Source: JAGQLF01 sp964635995
GTDB taxonomy: Bacteria > Patescibacteriota > Dojkabacteria > J137
DNA length: 38,651 nucleotides
Reading direction: 5' to 3'
Assembly (NCBI GenBank): GCA_964635995.1
Contig: CAZWRA010000008.1
Coordinates: forward strand, 1-38,651
The translations under genes and the position numbers were made by a program. Positions 35,801-38,651 of the stretch are shown piece by piece. Under the pieces are notes generated by a model that saw only the letters and a list, made by a program, of their open reading frames with translations, made no database searches and had not been told where the DNA came from. The stretch's first letter is position 1. Every line of letters starts with the position of its first letter.

Positions 35801-35982
35801 TTTTTTGGATCAATAACTTTATTTTCTGCATCTATTAAAGTCTGCTCGAGAATATTTCCAAAAAAATTCAAGATATTTCCCATTCCATCTACAAATACTT
35901 CCGGTCTAGGTTTAGGTGTTTCTTCAAAAACTCCCGAGGGTTCGACTGATTCAGCAGGTGACTCGTTTGTTATTGAAGACAT
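35797..35982 (-). CDS. Short acidic protein, or N-terminus of the kinase
   Basis: 61 residues, Ser/Glu/Pro-rich at the start (SITNESPAESVEPSGVFEET), then a helix (VDGMGNILNFFGNILEQTLI). The stop overlaps the kinase ATG as ATGA in an A-rich run (A7 on the mRNA). Either it is a separate coupled gene, or one missing A in the run separates it from the kinase, which would then be about 350 residues. The second reading is attractive because the other breaks in this region have the same sign. Confidence 0.5.
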   Translation of the reverse strand: MSSITNESPAESVEPSGVFEETPKPRPEVFVDGMGNILNFFGNILEQTLIDAENKVIDPKK

Positions 35983-36028
35983 TTTAAAGAACTTAAAAAT
36001 TTAGAAGCAATATAAGTCTAACAAATCT

Positions 36029-36988
36029 TTAAATTGAATTGAATTCTGTTATGATTTCTTTAACGTGTTCAATGGATTGAGAGTTCATAACTTTTTCTCT
36101 AAGATCAGAAGCATTCTCAAAACCATTAATATAGATTTTAAAAAATCTTCTAAGAATCAAAAAACTTTTCTTATCTGCCCACTGTTCATTAAATAGTTCA
36201 ACGTGTCTTAATAGAAGCTTTAATTTCTCTGAAACTGTTAAATCATCAAAACTTTTGTCTGGATTAAAAACAAATGGATCTTTAAAAACTCCTCGACCAA
36301 TCATTACTCCATCAACTCCATATTTCTCATGTTTTTCTTGAATCTCTTCATATCTTTCAACGTCTCCATTACCGATAATTACAATATTTTTATTTAATGA
36401 ATTTTTTATTTCAACAACTTTTTTAATTTCATCCCAGTTTGCTGGGTATTTAGAAAGATCTTTTGCAACTCTTCCATGCATCGTTAAAGCTTGAAAATTA
36501 TGACTGAATAAAAACTCTGCCCATTCTTCAGTTTTCTTATAGCTAAATCCAAGCCTTGTTTTTACACTTACTGGAATTTTCCCATTAGCTCCTTCGATTG
36601 TAGCGTTAATTATTTCTGATGCTAATGTCGGATTATCTATAAGAGCAGAGCAAGCGCCTCCTTTTACAATTTTCTTAACAGGACAACCCATATTTATATC
36701 TACCCCATCAAAACCCATCTCATAAATTTCTCTTGCAGCTTTTAAATAATTTTGAGGCCTTTTTCCCCAAACTTGAGCCACAATTGGACTTTCATTTTCG
36801 CAACGTTTAAGCCTTTTTATAACCATCTCTCTTCCTCTTGAAAACATTCCTTCGGCGCTTGTGAATTCTGTAAAAAAGACGTCTGGCCTTCCACACTCTG
36901 CTATAAGTGTTCTAAATACGATATCTGTTACATCCTCCATAGGAGCTAAAACAGAAAAAGGTTTTTTAAGTTCTTTCCAAAAATTCAT
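36029..36988 (-). CDS. dus: tRNA-dihydrouridine synthase
   Basis: FMN-dependent reduction of uridines in tRNA. 319 residues. APMEDVTDIVFR (15-26) is the FMN phosphate-side motif. VDINMGCPVKKIVKGGACSAL (96-116) contains the expected catalytic Cys102. SVKTRLGF (141-148), MHGR (170-173) and GNGDV (207-211) complete the TIM-barrel signature, and GVMIGRG (227-233) binds FMN phosphate. It is most like DusB. The short helical C-terminal domain is present. Intact. Confidence 0.94.
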   Translation of the reverse strand: MNFWKELKKPFSVLAPMEDVTDIVFRTLIAECGRPDVFFTEFTSAEGMFSRGREMVIKRLKRCENESPIVAQVWGKRPQNYLKAAREIYEMGFDGVDINMGCPVKKIVKGGACSALIDNPTLASEIINATIEGANGKIPVSVKTRLGFSYKKTEEWAEFLFSHNFQALTMHGRVAKDLSKYPANWDEIKKVVEIKNSLNKNIVIIGNGDVERYEEIQEKHEKYGVDGVMIGRGVFKDPFVFNPDKSFDDLTVSEKLKLLLRHVELFNEQWADKKSFLILRRFFKIYINGFENASDLREKVMNSQSIEHVKEIITEFNSI

Positions 36989-37009
36989 TAAAATTCAAAA
37001 CTGAAATGA

Positions 37010-37017
37010 ATTATAAT
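37010..37017. promoter_or_regulatory. Symmetrical bidirectional -10 element
   Basis: The palindrome ATTATAAT gives TATAAT on both strands (plus 37012-37017, minus 37010-37015) between the divergent dus gene and the TIMP-like gene. Predicted leaders are about 15 nt (dus) and 22 nt (plus side). Confidence 0.55.
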
Positions 37018-37046
37018 GTAGATTATCTTTTTTTAATACTCTTACT

Positions 37047-37613
37047 ATGAAGAAAATATCTTTTCTCGCTACTTTCAGTATAATAACACTTTTAACGATA
37101 AGAGGAGTTTCTGCATGTTCATGCCTTCCTCCATCCCCTCCCGAAGAAGCATTTATGGAAAGTGATGCTGTGTTTACTGGAGTAGTTTCAGATATTGATT
37201 CAAATGAACTTGGTTTTGATGTTACATTTACTGTTAGTGGTTCATATGGTGAAGAAAGCTTAACTAATGAGATCATTGTCTCAACAGCCAAGGACAGTGC
37301 GGCTTGTGGAATTAGTTTTGAAGATGGGGAAGAGTATCTTGTTTATGCGACCCAAGATGAAGGAGAATATTCCGCGAATTTATGCTCAAGAACGACACAA
37401 ATAACTTCTGCTAATGAAGACATTACAGCATTAAATACTTTAGTTGAAAATGAAGAGATTGAATATTTTACTTACTCTAATCTTGTTGAAGAAGATGACG
37501 AAAGTAATACAACAGTAATATTAGGAATATTATTCGGAATTCTTTTTTTCTCAGGAATTGCTTACTTTGGATATAAGACAATCAAAACAAAAAACACTAA
37601 GGGTTCAAAATAA
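37047..37613 (+). CDS. Secreted TIMP/netrin-like domain protein with C-terminal anchor
   Basis: 188 residues. The signal peptide ends at about VSA/CSC, leaving Cys24 at the mature N-terminus in a CxC motif (CSCLPPSPPEEAFMESDAVF), followed by FTGVVSDI. This is the start pattern of tissue-inhibitor-of-metalloproteinase (NTR/OB-fold) domains, where the N-terminal Cys chelates the protease zinc. Further Cys at 87 and 113 could form disulfides with 24 and 26. A membrane helix lies at 157-175 and a Lys-rich tail ends the protein, so it is anchored to the cell surface. Protease inhibition is inferred from the family; bacterial members are poorly studied. Confidence 0.65.
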   Translation: MKKISFLATFSIITLLTIRGVSACSCLPPSPPEEAFMESDAVFTGVVSDIDSNELGFDVTFTVSGSYGEESLTNEIIVSTAKDSAACGISFEDGEEYLVYATQDEGEYSANLCSRTTQITSANEDITALNTLVENEEIEYFTYSNLVEEDDESNTTVILGILFGILFFSGIAYFGYKTIKTKNTKGSK

Positions 37614-38277
37614 TCTCAGGTTCAAGCGAATTATTCTGAATTCTATTAATAATGTCTGAAGCTACATTAAAAGGCTTCAAATATTTTTTTCCTTCCTGTT
37701 CAAGTTTTAATTTATCTTCAACATCTAGGGGTCCGAAATCTGTAAGAACACTTCCGAGTCTATAGTAAGAAATTTTTAGCTGATCTTTTAATTCTTCAGA
37801 TAAAGTTAATGAAAATCCTCTTAATGCAAATTTAGAAGCACAATACACACTTCGCTCAATTACTGGATCAACTCCAACAAACGATCCAATATTTATTATT
37901 GTTTTAACTTCACTCATTAAAACTTTTTCTAAAAGGATTTTAGAAATTATAAAAGGGGCATCTACATTAACTTTAAATGTTGTATCGAAATCCTCTAAAG
38001 ATGTTTCAGAAAATCTTTTATAAAAACCTATTCCTGCGTTATTAATTAAGACATCAATTACTTCAAATCTATTTTTTATCTCATGTAAAACATTAAAAAG
38101 CGAACCTTTATTCGTTAAATCACATTTAAAATAATTTGTAATATCAATATGTTTATTTTGATCTTTATCAATAAGAATTAAGTTTGCTTCTTCTTTTTTA
38201 AAAGCTTCTACAATAGCTGAGCCAATTCCTCCATTTGAACCTGTGATTAAAACTGTTTTGTTTGTTAATGAAATCAT
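37597..38277 (-). CDS. Short-chain dehydrogenase/reductase
   Basis: NAD(P)-dependent oxidoreductase of the classical SDR family, 226 residues. The cofactor motif TGSNGGIG is at 12-19 and NNAGIG at 79-84. The catalytic set is Asn104 (in FKVNVDAPF), Ser132 (INIGSFVG), Tyr145 and Lys149 (YCASK). DID-type residues (Asp37, Asp45) after the second strand favour NAD. The substrate is unknown. The end overlaps the convergent TIMP-like gene by 17 bp. Confidence 0.92.
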   Translation of the reverse strand: MISLTNKTVLITGSNGGIGSAIVEAFKKEEANLILIDKDQNKHIDITNYFKCDLTNKGSLFNVLHEIKNRFEVIDVLINNAGIGFYKRFSETSLEDFDTTFKVNVDAPFIISKILLEKVLMSEVKTIINIGSFVGVDPVIERSVYCASKFALRGFSLTLSEELKDQLKISYYRLGSVLTDFGPLDVEDKLKLEQEGKKYLKPFNVASDIINRIQNNSLEPEIILNP

Positions 38278-38365
38278 TTGTAGCTATAACTCTTTATTTA
38301 ATATCTTACTCCTCCAATTATTAATCCTCAATGTTACCCGTCTTTAAAAAAAGCTAATCAAGTGA

Positions 38366-38384
38366 TATAATATATACCTATAAT
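38366..38384 (+). promoter_or_regulatory. Tandem -10 elements before the last gene
   Basis: TATAAT at 38366-38371 with an upstream TG (extended -10) and a second TATAAT at 38379-38384, 10 nt before the ATG at 38395. No clear -35. Confidence 0.5.
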
Positions 38385-38394
38385 ATATAACAAT

Positions 38395-38651
38395 ATGGTT
38401 AACGATCCTGATTTACGTAACAACCTAACAATCGAATCAGAGGCAGAATTAGGTTTTGAAGCTGAGACTGACTATTCAAGGTTTAAAGTAAAAACTCTTT
38501 TTGAATGGGCAGAGCAGTTAATAACAAGATTAGATGAACAAGAACTATTAGACGAAGTTATTCTTCAGTTTAGTATTCCAGTTTCGGAGAGAAAAAATTG
38601 TAAACTAAAGGAAGATAATCCCCACTTTTGCGGTCGAAATTGCTTGCAATG
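38395..38651 (+). CDS. Unidentified protein, cut by the window end
   Basis: Open from the ATG at 38395 to the edge (85 codons seen). The protein begins MVNDPDLRNNLTIESEAELG, is acidic, then has a helix (TLFEWAEQLITRLDEQELLD). Near the cut it has KNCKLKEDNPHFCGRNC, three cysteines and a histidine that could bind a metal. No family is recognised. The tandem -10 boxes just upstream support a real start. Confidence 0.55.
   Translation, partial: MVNDPDLRNNLTIESEAELGFEAETDYSRFKVKTLFEWAEQLITRLDEQELLDEVILQFSIPVSERKNCKLKEDNPHFCGRNCLQ

Noticed and set aside
1..38651. CRISPR arrays, rRNA or tRNA genes
   Set aside because: No regularly spaced repeats and no rRNA or cloverleaf sequences were seen on reading both strands.

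Overview
This window is AT-rich bacterial DNA packed with genes. The best guess is a member of the Candidate Phyla Radiation (Patescibacteria). Supporting points are an archaeal/eukaryotic-type ATP-dependent DNA ligase in a bacterial context, several shortened housekeeping proteins (AlaRS without its C-terminal domain, UvrC without its HhH tail, Nth without Fe-S cysteines), large secreted proteins beside type IV secretion-like membrane proteins, and almost no Shine-Dalgarno sequences. Many start codons lie only 5-11 nt behind a TATAAT/TATACT box, which suggests leaderless or near-leaderless mRNAs. TGA works as a stop codon (clear ATGA stop/start overlaps at 11998-12001 and 27357-27360), so lineages that read TGA as glycine are unlikely. 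The phylum cannot be fixed from this window.

Layout. 56-3206 (minus): Mur ligase, methyltransferase and uracil-DNA glycosylase in one run. 3357-3809 (plus): nrdR. 3789-6156 (minus): mraY and an AI-2E-family transporter. 6222-7760 (plus): uvrC. 7862-10207 (minus): ATP-dependent DNA ligase and a YggT-like membrane protein. 10364-20309: a cell-surface/secretion island. It has two minus-strand units (a VirB2-like C-terminal domain protein with an anchored partner, and a VirB6/TrbL-like protein with a coiled-coil membrane protein) flanking a plus-strand pair (membrane-anchored solute-binding protein and Ig-like surface protein). 20409-23247 (plus): a T-box riboswitch, a HAD phosphatase and alaS, closed by a bidirectional terminator.

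23286-35982 is the unusual part. An unrecognised gene, an ECF sigma factor, a giant membrane-anchored alpha-2-macroglobulin and a histidine kinase each carry one or more frameshifts or in-frame stops, and uvrB has lost its last third. Interleaved genes (popT-like DUF368, def, nth, dus) are intact. All five clear frameshifts have the same sign, as if one base were missing each time. Inside this stretch is a small foreign-looking cassette (24991-25734): a 200-residue gene with CGN arginine codons, a real Shine-Dalgarno and a structured leader, bracketed by 13-bp inverted repeats and followed by a 62-nt palindrome.

The most interesting system is the sigma factor and alpha-2-macroglobulin pair (26867-32323). 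The sigma stop overlaps the macroglobulin start, and the macroglobulin has a short charged cytoplasmic N-terminus and one membrane helix where an anti-sigma factor would be expected. This suggests a surface protease trap or sensor wired to transcription, now apparently decaying in this genome. A TIMP/netrin-like secreted protein (37047-37613) is a second protease-inhibitor-like protein nearby. 37597-38277 is an SDR oxidoreductase, and an unidentified gene runs off the right edge.
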